Under the pieces are notes generated by a model, which was not told the origin of the DNA, searched no databases, and saw nothing but the letters and a program-made list of their open reading frames with translations. The translations under genes were made by a program, and so were the position numbers. A stretch of 64,000 nucleotides of DNA from Alphaproteobacteria bacterium (lineage in GTDB: Bacteria; Pseudomonadota; Alphaproteobacteria; Rhodobacterales; Rhodobacteraceae). Shown here one piece after another: positions 42,801 to 50,646 of this stretch; position 1 is the first letter of the stretch, and every line of letters begins with the position of its first letter. The stretch is from contig JAUHZO010000016.1 of NCBI GenBank assembly GCA_030425925.1, positions 1-64,000 on the forward strand, in the 5' to 3' direction.

Positions 42801-44341
42801 ACGATGTCGGCGCTGGTCGACAGCGCCAGACCGGCCTCGACCGAGGGGGTCACGTCGCCCAGACCGGCGGCATCCGGCATCTGGCCGCGCAGTTCGCCGC
42901 CGGGGTTCGTGGTGGTGTGCAGGTTGACGTAGAAGTTGCCCGCGTTGAACTCGGCCAGCTGGGCCGCGTCCAGAATGAAGCGGCCGAAGAAGCTGCCCGA
43001 CCCGTCGGCATTGTCCTCGAACGGGATCGGGAAGACCACGCCGCCGTTGACGCCCGCCGCGGCGTTGTGGATGTGCAGGCCGGTGATGTCCGAGGTCAGG
43101 TTCTCGTAGCTGCCTTCCAGCACCAGGACATTGCCTTCGAGATAGACGTCGAAGGACGCGGTCGAGGCGGTGTCGGGCACGTTGGCCACTTCCTGCGCTT
43201 CGGACATCTCGACGCTCTGGGCACCCAGGATGACCTGCTGTGCCAGAACGGAGGTCAGGCCGGCATCGTTGGTGGCAAAGGCACCCGAGACGTTTTCGTC
43301 GATCGAGGTGGGGATCAGCACGCCGTTGTCGTCGAAGTCGACGACCAGGCGGCCGACATAGGAGTATTCCCCGTCGGTCGACACGATGGCCACCGGGTTG
43401 CCGTCGCCATCGGTGGTCAGGAACGGATAGGTCTCGTCAGCGGTGTCACCGTCGTTCAGGGCGTCGGTGGCGTCGGCCTGCAGCGTGTTCGAGCCGCCGG
43501 CGATGATGATGTCGACACCGGTCAGCAGCCCGGCCAGTTCCTTTTCCAGGTCGATCTGCTGCAGGTGCGAGGTGACGATGATCTTGTTCACGCCCTGCGC
43601 GATCAGCGCGTCGATCTGCGGCTGGATCACGGCGGCCAGCGCGGCCATGTTGTTGGCATTGCCGGTGGTCTCGTCCACACCGCCCACCGACGAGATGGTT
43701 TCGATCAGCTGGGTGGTTGCGCCCACGATGCCGATCATCTCGCCGTTCACGTCGACCGTGGTGGCCGGGGCGATGGACGGGCCGATATTGCCGGCAGCCA
43801 GGTCGGCCAGCGATTCGTCATAGGATGCCGAGTCGAGGATCTGGTTGGTGAACAGGCCCGACAGCGCGCCGTCGCCCGAGAAGTCCAGGTTCGACGACAG
43901 GTAGGGGAAGAAGCTGCCGGTCCAAGCGATCAGGCCTTCGTCATCTTCGCCGCCGATGATCTCGGCAAAGGCGTTGGTGCCGTTGTCGAATTCGTGGTTG
44001 CCCACGGCCGAAGCGTCGAACCCGATGATGTTCATGATCGAGATGTCGATGCGCCCGCCGCCGCGGCCCAGGTCGAGCAGCGCCGTGACGGTGGCTTCGT
44101 CCAGACCTTCGATCTCGGTGAAGTAGCGGACATAGCCATCGGTCAGGGTGCCGCCCATGGAAAAGTCAGCTGCCGTGTCGAAGAACGGACCGGGGATGTA
44201 GTTGTCGCCGGCCGAGACCACCAACGTGTTGGCGAAGTCGTCTTCGAGGGCGTCGACGATGGCGGCAAAGTTCGGTGCGCTGTCAAGCGCGTCGATCCCG
44301 CCTTCCAGGTCGTTGGCGTGGAGCAGCTGAAGCGTATACAT
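39803..44341 (-). CDS. 1512-residue RTX exoprotein with nucleotidase-like, CHRD and choice-of-anchor I regions
   Basis: Domain order as seen: a metallophosphatase (5'-nucleotidase N-terminal) domain at ~1-350 with HANDLEGG, SAGDNYIPGP and AVGNHEFDNG; a CHRD domain at ~395-490 (GLHIHNAAAG, NFYVNLHTTTNPGGELRG); a 5'-nucleotidase C-terminal domain at ~540-800 (FKNGGGIRAAIGE); a propeller region of choice-of-anchor I type at ~830-1290 (DMVTFTPDGMKVLVANEGEP, SFEMGGMTYILTANEGDARD); and RTX repeats at ~1310-1450 with a type I tail. Compared with UshA-type enzymes, the first metal motif is DLE, not DxH, and the GGHSHT motif reads GGSNT, so metal binding may differ. There is no signal peptide. It probably releases phosphate from nucleotides or other organophosphates outside the cell. 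A terminator follows the stop. Confidence 0.88.
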   Translation of the reverse strand: MYTLQLLHANDLEGGIDALDSAPNFAAIVDALEDDFANTLVVSAGDNYIPGPFFDTAADFSMGGTLTDGYVRYFTEIEGLDEATVTALLDLGRGGGRIDISIMNIIGFDASAVGNHEFDNGTNAFAEIIGGEDDEGLIAWTGSFFPYLSSNLDFSGDGALSGLFTNQILDSASYDESLADLAAGNIGPSIAPATTVDVNGEMIGIVGATTQLIETISSVGGVDETTGNANNMAALAAVIQPQIDALIAQGVNKIIVTSHLQQIDLEKELAGLLTGVDIIIAGGSNTLQADATDALNDGDTADETYPFLTTDGDGNPVAIVSTDGEYSYVGRLVVDFDDNGVLIPTSIDENVSGAFATNDAGLTSVLAQQVILGAQSVEMSEAQEVANVPDTASTASFDVYLEGNVLVLEGSYENLTSDITGLHIHNAAAGVNGGVVFPIPFEDNADGSGSFFGRFILDAAQLAEFNAGNFYVNLHTTTNPGGELRGQMPDAAGLGDVTPSVEAGLALSTSADIVGDLTEAVSGIVAAADAVIFGENDVFLEGRRGAVRTEETNLGNLSADANLAAAQAADATVTVSFKNGGGIRAAIGEIDINGNENGGDGLVSQLDLQNALRFNNDLTLVTLTAEGFLMLLEHAVADTDTDAGRTPGRFPQIGGFRFSFDEEGTAQQLAVDANGDYIVDPNTGMPQVAVAGNRIQTVAIVDPVTGEDIVIVENGALTDAAPASIRMVTLDFLVENNGDGYPFQELATDIQYVTQDGNTTPDGSAANILEEQEALGNFMAANHPEGGDPFAAAETTVFNDARIVQLALNGGIDRILLDEGDSALDVSIASQLATSGNEGATEVIVTENGQAFVTNGDADAIDVFDIATGTLVRSIDLGAVIADFDGVQSVAVNDGLIAAAISREDSNGDAMNGVVGFFDLQGTLLAEVEVGNLPDMVTFTPDGMKVLVANEGEPTGGTNPEGSISIIDLSSGVAAATVMTADFSAFNGQEAALSAAGVLLEPGVPVSEDLEPEYIAVMPDGQTAWVSLQEANAYAVVDLTTGTITDIRSFGVVDRSQPGFEIDASNRDNAINLQNYDNLFGMRQPDAITSFEMGGMTYILTANEGDARDDTEIRIGDLTVADLDPTAFPNAAQLLQDDVLGRLNIRSDLGDTDGDGDYDQLFHYGARSFTIYDVAGNVVFESGSEFSQLVAEIRPEVFNGQGGEADNRSDDKGVEPEAIAVGEVNGEMFAFIGLERDNGIMVYNITDPANSTYDSYIGGEVNGNVSPETIEFVAAEDSTSGGPQIAVAYEVSGTAVVYDLLSSTPVVNAGRVFSDVSAGGNGDDLMAGRAGDDTLHGNGGDDLQRGGIGNDHLLAGTGNDTAFGEIGNDLVEGGAGNDLLGGGSGNDTVMGGTGADTVVGGVGDDVLHGDAGRDMILGGEGNDTIAGGADNDRILGGNGADVFEFDYAGSNGVDAILDFEDGTDLIHAQGVTGFDDLVIVEKNGHAVVFNGGQGLILLNTSATDVTADDFIF

Positions 44342-44530
44342 GGAGAACCCCTGTCTACCGTGGGATGGGAATTGGATGACCCCCCGCGTAGCCAGCGGAT
44401 GTGACCGTTTGACAACGGCTTTCCAAAGCTTTTGTGACGCTCTCGCCGGTCATGCGCTGCATGTCACGGGCAGGCGGAAACCTTTGGATAAAGAACGTCT
44501 TGTGCGCGTTTTCCCCTTGCGCCTCGCGTG

Positions 44531-45019
44531 TTATTCCGGGCCGTAGCGGCGGCGTTCGACGGTGACGGCCCCCGCCGCGTCCGAGCGAAGGATGAACAGG
44601 TCGCCATAGTCCAGCGGGGCCGGACCGGACAGGCGCAGATCCTCCCAGATCGTGGCGATGTTGCCCTTGTTGCCGATCCAGATCACGGTGCGCCCGGCAC
44701 CTTCGCGAACCAGCGCGGCGGTGGGGGCCTCTTGCGGTCGGCGCTCCACCGGCAAGCCGCGGGCCGCCGAAAGCGGGGCGGCGGTGTCGAGATTGCGCTG
44801 GATGCCGGGGCTGTAGATCGCCGCGATGTCGAACCCTTCGACCGCCTGCACGAGGTCCCGGGCGCGCTGGCGTCCGGTGGCGCTGAGGTCTTCGCCGTCC
44901 CGATCGGCATGGCGGGTGACGATCAGGGTGGAATTCGGGGCCAGCGCCAGCGCGCCTGGCGCAACGGCGCACGCGGCAAGGGACAGCGGGACGAGGGTGA
45001 GAAAGTGGCGGCGGTGCAT
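44531..45019 (-). CDS. Exported histidine phosphatase family protein
   Basis: A 162-residue protein. It begins MHRRHFLTLVPLSLAACAVA, a signal sequence with twin arginines and a possible lipobox cysteine. The histidine phosphatase motif is VTRHADRDGEDLSATGRQRA, in which the usual RHG is RHAD; the second half has AIYSPGIQRNLDTAAPL and IWIGNKGN in place of the usual second catalytic His segment (here Asn or Lys), so catalytic competence is uncertain. Length is short for the family (~200). The start at 45019 is supported by a GGAGAG site; the longer frame upstream is not. The gene is monocistronic. Confidence 0.78.
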   Translation of the reverse strand: MHRRHFLTLVPLSLAACAVAPGALALAPNSTLIVTRHADRDGEDLSATGRQRARDLVQAVEGFDIAAIYSPGIQRNLDTAAPLSAARGLPVERRPQEAPTAALVREGAGRTVIWIGNKGNIATIWEDLRLSGPAPLDYGDLFILRSDAAGAVTVERRRYGPE

Positions 45020-45186
45020 GTGGTCTCTCCGTGGCGGCATCGGGGACCAGCCTAGACGGCAGGGTTCGGGCCGGCAATTCTGCTGTGTCGGGGGGACGAT
45101 GACGGTATGCACGCATAGGCGGCAGTTCGACGCCACGTCACGCGCTTAAGGGCGTCGCTTTTGGCGTCTCTGATGTCGTTCATGGC

Positions 45187-45204
45187 CCTCAAAGCGCTTT
45201 GAGG
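45187..45204. promoter_or_regulatory. 18-bp perfect palindrome in divergent spacer
   Basis: CCTCAAAGCGCTTTGAGG is fully symmetric with a central CG, a form seen in LacI-family operators. It lies in the 273-bp spacer between the histidine phosphatase gene (minus) and the small gene at 45293 (plus). Confidence 0.45.
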
Positions 45205-45232
45205 TCCTCTAGATATTGGCGCGTGTCAAGTT

Positions 45233-45246
45233 TGACCAAACGGTCA
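45233..45246. promoter_or_regulatory. 14-bp inverted repeat upstream of small gene
   Basis: TGACC-AAAC-GGTCA, 47 bases before the ATG at 45293. Together with the 18-bp palindrome 28 bases to the left, it suggests regulated transcription in this spacer. The regulator is unknown; the form would suit a TetR-like or LacI-like dimer. Confidence 0.4.
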
Positions 45247-45292
45247 GAATTTTCGGTGCAAGGCACCGCCCCCTCAAACCCACAGGTGCGTC

Positions 45293-45526
45293 ATGGCGAT
45301 GACAGAGTGCAATTCGAGACTCGCGGAGATGCTCGCCGACATTCCGGTCGGCGAGCGGCTGGAGGCGATCCGCAACATGGTGATGCCAGAGATCGAGACC
45401 ATCGGCTACGAACTGGCCCCCGAACTTAACGCCCGCACCGTCGCGTCGATCTTTATCATGGCGTGCGAGGTGGATGCCTATTTTCGCCGCATCCAGGCGG
45501 CGGTGACAACGGAGTTGCGTGCCTGA
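45293..45526 (+). CDS. Small protein of unknown function (77 residues)
   Basis: I do not recognise a family. The product is acidic and predicted helical (LAEMLADIPVGERLEAIRNM, then TVASIFIMACEVDAYFRRI), with no signal peptide or clear membrane segment. A start six bases later (ATG at 45299) is also possible; the ribosome site AGGTG is weak. Evidence for being real: it is preceded by two palindromes in a divergent spacer, fits neatly before the convergent ileS end, and no other frame is open across it. Function is not inferable. Confidence 0.5.
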   Translation: MAMTECNSRLAEMLADIPVGERLEAIRNMVMPEIETIGYELAPELNARTVASIFIMACEVDAYFRRIQAAVTTELRA

Positions 45527-45590
45527 GGCAGCGGCCCCGAAGGCCGCTTCCCCTTCTGGACATGAGGGGAAGCGGCGGGGAGTGCGTGTC

Positions 45591-48518
45591 TCAGCCCAGC
45601 GCGTCGTTGCAGCGCTTGCAGGTGCCGGGGTGGCTGTGCTGGCCGACATCGGGCAGGATCTTCCAGCAGCGCTGGCATTTCTGCCCCTCCGCCTTTTCAA
45701 AGACCACGCCCACGCCTTCCACCTCGGGCATGCGGAAGGCCTCGGCCGGCAGCGGATCGGCGGTCAGGACGATGTCGGAGGTGATGCAGATATCCTCGAA
45801 GGCCACGGTTTTCAGCGCCGCCAGCATCTCTGCGTCGCGCACATGCACCACCGGGGCCGCCTCCAGCGAGGCCCCGATGACCTTGTCGCTGCGCTGCACC
45901 TCCAGCGCGGCGGTCACCGCGCGGCGCGCGCGGCGCACCATCCGCCATTTTGCCGCCAGCGGTTCGTCAAGCCAGTCCTTGGGCGTCTCCGGGATGTCCT
46001 GCAGGTGGACCGACCCGTCATCCCCGGGGAAGCGCGACAGCCAGACATCCTCCATCGTGAACACCAGGATCGGCGCAAGCCAGGTGGTCAGGCGGTAGAA
46101 CAGCAGGTCCATCACGCTGCGCGCGGCGCGGCGGCGCGGCGTGTCGCCGTCGCAGTAAAGCGCGTCCTTGCGGATGTCGAAATAGAACGCCGACAGGTCG
46201 GTGGTGCAGAAGTTGAACAGCTGCTGGAACACGCCCTGGAAGTCGTACTCGGCATAGCCCTTGCGCACCACGTGGTCCAGCTCGGCCAGGCGGTGCAGCA
46301 TGTAGCGTTCCAGTTCCGGCATTTCGGCCGGGGCCACACGCTGGCTTTCGTCAAAGGCCGACAGCGCGCCCAGCATGTACCGCATGGTGTTGCGCAGGCG
46401 GCGATAGCTGTCGGCGGTGTTCTTCAGGATCTCCGGCCCGATGCGCAGGTCGGCGGTGTAATCCGCCTGCGCCACCCAGAGCCGCAGGATGTCCGCGCCG
46501 TATTGCTTGACCACCTCTTCGGGCGCCACGGTATTGCCAAGCGATTTGGACATCTTGTTGCCCTTTTCGTCCAGCGTGAATCCGTGGGTCAGCACGCCGC
46601 GATAGGGCGCGCGGCCGATGGTGCCGCAGGCCTGCAGCATCGAGGAATGGAACCAGCCGCGATGCTGGTCGGTGCCTTCGAGGTAGAGATCCGCAATGCC
46701 ATCCTCGGACCCGTCCTCGCGGTCGCGCAGGACAAAGGCATGGGTGGAGCCTGAGTCGAACCAGACGTCGAGGATGTCAAAGACCTGATCCCATTCCTCC
46801 GGATCGTATTCGTTGCCCAGGAACCGCGCCTTGGCGCCGGGCTGGTACCAGGCGTCGGCCCCCTCTTCTTCAAAGGCCTGCAGGATGCGGGCATTGACCG
46901 CCGGATCGCGCAGCAGGAAATCCGGATCGGTGGGCAGCGCGCCCTTTTTGGTGAAGCAGGTCAGCGGCACGCCCCAGGCGCGCTGGCGCGACAGCACCCA
47001 GTCGGGCCGCGCCTCGATCATGGAATACAACCGGTTGCGCCCGGTCTGCGGCGTCCATTTCACCAGCTGGTCGATGGAGTTGAGCGCCCGCTGCCGGATC
47101 GTTTCGCCATGGGTGTCCTGCCCGTCGCCGACGGGACGGTCGATGGCGGCGAACCATTGCGGCGTGTTGCGGTAGATCACTGGGGCCTTGGAGCGCCAGG
47201 AATGCGGATAGCTGTGGGTCATCCGCCCGCGCGCCAGAAGGCCCTGCGCTTCGACCAGCCTGTCGATGACGGCGGTATTGGCCTTGCCTTCCTTGCCCTT
47301 GTGATCTAACACCTTTAGCCCGGCAAACAGCGGCACATGGGGCAGGAACTCCGATTCCTCGCCCACGTTATGCGTCATCCGGTCCATCCAGTTGCGCGCG
47401 ACAAACGCCTCGTAGTCTTCCTGACCATGGCTGGGCGCTGTATGCACAAAGCCGGTGCCCGCGTCGTCGGTGACATGATCGCCGTCGATCATGGGCACGT
47501 CATAGTCCCAGAACCCGTCCGCGCCGTCGACGCCGCGGAACGGGTGGGCCAGCGTCAGTGCGCCCAGCTCGTCCGCGGTCACATCGCGCAGGCGGCGGTA
47601 CATGCCGTCCTCCAACCGCGCCTTCGTCAGAACATCGCCGGCCAGCTTGTCGGCCAGAACGTAACGGTCGCCGATCCGCGCCCAGCATTCCTCGGGCCGG
47701 CCGGTGACCTCGTAAAGCCCGTAGGAGATGTCGGGATTGTAGGCCACCGCCTTGTTCGACGGGATGGTCCAGGGTGTGGTGGTCCAGATCACCACCTTGC
47801 AGCCGTCCAGATCGCCGGTGCCGTTTTGCGCCTGGAACATCACCCAGATCGTGTGGCTCTTGTGGTCGTGATACTCCACCTCGGCCTCGGCCAGCGCGGT
47901 TTTCTCGACCGGCGACCACATCACGGGTTTGGAGCCCCGGTAGAGCACGCCCGACATCAGGAACTTCTGGAACTCTTCCGCGATGATCCGCTCGGCGCGG
48001 TAGTCCATCGTCAGATACGGTTTCTCCCAGGTGCCGGTGATGCCCAGGCGCTTGAACTCGCCGCGCTGGATGTCGATCCAGCCCTCGGCGAATTCGCGGC
48101 ATTCGCGGCGGAACTCCACCACGTCCACCTCGTCCTTGTTGCGGCCCTTCTCGCGATACTTCTGCTCGATCTTCCATTCGATGGGCAGACCGTGGCAGTC
48201 CCAGCCGGGGATGTAACGCGCATCGCGGCCCATCATCTGCTGCGAGCGCACCACCATGTCCTTGAGCACCTTGTTCAGCGCGTGGCCGATATGCAGGTTG
48301 CCATTGGCATAGGGCGGGCCGTCATGCAGGGTGAAGGGCGGGCGCTTTTCCGCCGCGCTTGCGGCCTTCTCGCGCAGGCGGTCGTAGATGCCGATCCGCT
48401 CCCAGCGGTCGAGCCATTCCGGCTCGCGCTTGGGCAGACCCGCGCGCATGGGGAAATCGGTTTGCGGCAGGGACAGGGTGTCCTTGTAGTCGAACTGTTC
48501 AGGCGTGTCGGCGCACAT
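45591..48518 (-). CDS. ileS: Isoleucyl-tRNA synthetase
   Basis: A 975-residue class I aminoacyl-tRNA synthetase that attaches isoleucine to its tRNA. The HIGH motif is GNLHIGHALNK (HIGH at 76-79), the catalytic lid is DEKGNKMSKSLGN, an editing (CP1) domain lies between, and the C-terminal zinc finger is KCQRCWKILPD ... GTCKRCNDALG. Length and the zinc finger match the bacterial type. The ATG at 48518 gives a normal N-terminus (FDYKDTLSLPQTDFPMRAGL). I see no T-box leader, which is expected, since those occur mainly in Firmicutes. Confidence 0.97.
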   Translation of the reverse strand: MCADTPEQFDYKDTLSLPQTDFPMRAGLPKREPEWLDRWERIGIYDRLREKAASAAEKRPPFTLHDGPPYANGNLHIGHALNKVLKDMVVRSQQMMGRDARYIPGWDCHGLPIEWKIEQKYREKGRNKDEVDVVEFRRECREFAEGWIDIQRGEFKRLGITGTWEKPYLTMDYRAERIIAEEFQKFLMSGVLYRGSKPVMWSPVEKTALAEAEVEYHDHKSHTIWVMFQAQNGTGDLDGCKVVIWTTTPWTIPSNKAVAYNPDISYGLYEVTGRPEECWARIGDRYVLADKLAGDVLTKARLEDGMYRRLRDVTADELGALTLAHPFRGVDGADGFWDYDVPMIDGDHVTDDAGTGFVHTAPSHGQEDYEAFVARNWMDRMTHNVGEESEFLPHVPLFAGLKVLDHKGKEGKANTAVIDRLVEAQGLLARGRMTHSYPHSWRSKAPVIYRNTPQWFAAIDRPVGDGQDTHGETIRQRALNSIDQLVKWTPQTGRNRLYSMIEARPDWVLSRQRAWGVPLTCFTKKGALPTDPDFLLRDPAVNARILQAFEEEGADAWYQPGAKARFLGNEYDPEEWDQVFDILDVWFDSGSTHAFVLRDREDGSEDGIADLYLEGTDQHRGWFHSSMLQACGTIGRAPYRGVLTHGFTLDEKGNKMSKSLGNTVAPEEVVKQYGADILRLWVAQADYTADLRIGPEILKNTADSYRRLRNTMRYMLGALSAFDESQRVAPAEMPELERYMLHRLAELDHVVRKGYAEYDFQGVFQQLFNFCTTDLSAFYFDIRKDALYCDGDTPRRRAARSVMDLLFYRLTTWLAPILVFTMEDVWLSRFPGDDGSVHLQDIPETPKDWLDEPLAAKWRMVRRARRAVTAALEVQRSDKVIGASLEAAPVVHVRDAEMLAALKTVAFEDICITSDIVLTADPLPAEAFRMPEVEGVGVVFEKAEGQKCQRCWKILPDVGQHSHPGTCKRCNDALG

Positions 48519-48588
48519 GGTTTGCGTCCTCGGGCAGTCGTCTTTTGTATCTGGGGGTGAGGGCGGCGCCGGAGTCCATGCGCCTTGT

Positions 48589-48615
48589 CCCGGCGGCTCT
48601 GCTCAGAGCGCCGGG
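48589..48615. other. Imperfect GC-rich hairpin in the ileS leader
   Basis: CCCGGCG-g-CTCTG pairs with CAGAG-CGCCGGG, one bulged G. It is in the 180-bp gap between the end of the DUF2269 gene and ileS, both on the minus strand, and lacks a U tract. It could be a weak terminator or a leader structure. Confidence 0.35.
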
Positions 48616-48698
48616 CATGTAATTCGAATGATGAAGGCGAAATATCCCATCATGGGGGCGTTATAGGCGGCAGGGTCGGGCGCGTCCAGAGGCCCCGG

Positions 48699-49172
48699 TC
48701 AGGGCCAGGCGGGCCGGGCCAGCATGAGCCAAAGGATCGCCGCCACGGCGCAGAAGGCGGGGATGCCGCAGGCGAACCAGATGCGGAACAGGGTGAAATA
48801 ACGCGGCGGCAGGGCGTGTCCGTTGCGCACCGCGTCGCGGGCCAGGTCACGCAGGCGGATCTGGATCCACACCACCGGCAACCAGAACAGACCGGTAAGC
48901 CCGTACAGCACCAACGCGGCCAGAAGCCACGGTTCCGTCAGTGGCCAGCCCAGAGCGCGGGCCAGAAGGTAGCCCGTCACCGGCTGGGCCAGCACGGCAG
49001 TGGCGGTGAACAGCGTGTCGGCCAGCACCACGGTGGCGGCGGTATGGGCGATCAGGCGCGGGTCGCGGGTCAGATGGGCCATCAGCATGAAGAACGCGAT
49101 GCCGGCCCCGGTGCCGAACAGCACCGCCGCGCCGATCACGTGCAGCCAGCGCAACAGCAGTACCGGGTCCAT
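48699..49172 (-). CDS. DUF2269-type small membrane protein
   Basis: A 157-residue protein with four predicted membrane helices. It begins LLLRWLHVIGAAVLFGTGAG, the typical DUF2269 N-terminus, and continues HTAATVVLADTLFTATAVLAQP and WLPVVWIQIRLRDLARDA, which match the family. Its start overlaps the stop of the SDR/DoxX gene (ATGA). The family has no established activity; in this position it is likely a membrane partner of the oxidoreductase. Confidence 0.8.
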   Translation of the reverse strand: MDPVLLLRWLHVIGAAVLFGTGAGIAFFMLMAHLTRDPRLIAHTAATVVLADTLFTATAVLAQPVTGYLLARALGWPLTEPWLLAALVLYGLTGLFWLPVVWIQIRLRDLARDAVRNGHALPPRYFTLFRIWFACGIPAFCAVAAILWLMLARPAWP

Positions 49173-50491
49173 CAGCGCGGTTCCAGCAGGCTGTGGGTGA
49201 CCTGCGCCAGCATCAGTCCGGGCAGCACCTTGACCAGCGGCCCCAGCGGATCGGCCCAGAGCCACGGCGTGACCAGCGTGGCCGCGGCCAGGTAGACCAG
49301 CGAGACGGCGCACATGCCCAGACAGGCCGCCCGGGCCCAGGGCCGCCAGAGCAGCGCCGCGGCCAGCGCCAGGTCGACCAGCGCCCAGCCCTGCACCGAC
49401 AGGCGGGCCAGCGGTTCGGGCCAGCCCGCTCCGGTCAGATGCGCGGCGGCGGCGGGCAGGTGCAGCAGGCCGATCAGGCCCGACAGCGCCCAGAACAGCA
49501 CCAGCACCGCCACCGCCAGCGGCATGAGCAGAAGTGCGCGGGCCTGCAGCCGGTGTTCCGCGCCGAACCCGGCCTCTGCCAGCGTCTGCGCCAATGGCGT
49601 CACGCGGCCGCCCTGCGCGCGCCACGGGGCGGGATCGCCGGTGATGCCGTCCTCCAGCACCCGCAGCGCCGTGCTTCGCAGCGGGCTGCGCCAGCCCAGC
49701 CGTCCCAGCACGTCGGCACCCGCCGCCACCAGCGGCAGAACGGGGCGCGGCAGCACCAGTTCGGCCCGCGCGGGGGCAAAGCCCAGCGCCGCGCGATGCG
49801 CGGCGACGATGCCGCGCAGGTCATGGGGCTCGTCCGAGACGAGGTCACAGACGGTTCCCCGCGGCAGCCTGTCCCCGGCGGCCATGCACACCGCCCCGGC
49901 CAGGTCGCTCAGCCCGACGGTGCGGATCGGCGTGTCGGGCAGGGCCAGTGGCTGGATCAGCGGCACTGCGGCCAGCAGGCGCAGAAGCGCGCTGCCACCA
50001 TAAGCCTGCTGTGCCAGCACCAGCCCCGGGCGCAGGATCACCACATCCGCTCCGGAGGCCAGCAGCGCGGCATCGCCCTGCGCCTTGCTGCGCAGGAAGG
50101 CGGTGGAGGCATCGGGATGCACCCCGGCGGCCGAGATCTGCACCACGCGCACGCCGTGTGCCGCGGCGGCCTGGACCAGGGCGGCGATGGCGGTGACATG
50201 CACCGCCTCCAGATCGTCGCGCGGGCCGTCCTGCAGCGCCCCGGCGCAGTTCACCACGACATCGAAGGACGCAAGGCAGGCCCAGTCGCCCGGCGACGTC
50301 ATCCGCGCCAGATCGCAGTGCAGGAACCGCCGCCCCGGCAGCACCCGCGCGGCAGATGCTGCATCGCGCCCGGCCACCGTCACGGCATGGCCCGCGGCTT
50401 CGAGCGCACGCACCACGCCGGCCCCGATCAGCCCGTAGCCGCCGGGCACCAGTACCCGGCGGGCCGTCTGGGGAGGCAACAAGGGGTTCAT
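49172..50491 (-). CDS. NAD(P)-binding SDR-like protein with DoxX-like membrane domain
   Basis: A 439-residue two-part protein. Residues ~10-290 form a Rossmann domain of the NmrA/atypical SDR type (VLVPGGYGLIGAGVVRALEAAGH, VVNCAGALQDGP), with no clear Tyr-x-x-x-Lys. Residues ~315-439 hold four hydrophobic helices of the DoxX-like type (ALSGLIGLLHLPAAAAH, GWALVDLALAAALLW). The ATG at 50491 follows a GGAGG-containing stretch, and the longer frame upstream is rejected. It is coupled to the DUF2269 gene and divergent from the FAD monooxygenase. Such fusions are known in proteobacteria; the reaction is unknown. Confidence 0.82.
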   Translation of the reverse strand: MNPLLPPQTARRVLVPGGYGLIGAGVVRALEAAGHAVTVAGRDAASAARVLPGRRFLHCDLARMTSPGDWACLASFDVVVNCAGALQDGPRDDLEAVHVTAIAALVQAAAAHGVRVVQISAAGVHPDASTAFLRSKAQGDAALLASGADVVILRPGLVLAQQAYGGSALLRLLAAVPLIQPLALPDTPIRTVGLSDLAGAVCMAAGDRLPRGTVCDLVSDEPHDLRGIVAAHRAALGFAPARAELVLPRPVLPLVAAGADVLGRLGWRSPLRSTALRVLEDGITGDPAPWRAQGGRVTPLAQTLAEAGFGAEHRLQARALLLMPLAVAVLVLFWALSGLIGLLHLPAAAAHLTGAGWPEPLARLSVQGWALVDLALAAALLWRPWARAACLGMCAVSLVYLAAATLVTPWLWADPLGPLVKVLPGLMLAQVTHSLLEPR

Positions 50492-50646
50492 GCCCTCTTG
50501 TTGCCGAGCCTGCGGGGCCTGTCCAGCCTTCCGGCAGAGACACTGCGCCGCGTGGACCTGCGGCCGGTCCCGGGGTTTTCTGGTCCCGTTCCGTTGCGTG
50601 CAATGCCATCGGCGCGGACAGACCGGGATCGGCAGGGGGAGGGGCC

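Noticed and set aside
39782-44404. A 1540-codon open frame on the plus strand opposite the nucleotidase/RTX gene
   Set aside because: It is an antisense shadow: high-GC codon bias leaves the opposite frame open. Its translation is a low-complexity mix of V, A, D, R and H without domains, while the minus strand has clear motifs, a ribosome site region and a terminator.
48519-48698. T-box or other riboswitch before ileS
   Set aside because: No T-box core sequence or antiterminator/terminator pair could be seen, and only one bulged hairpin without a U tract is present.
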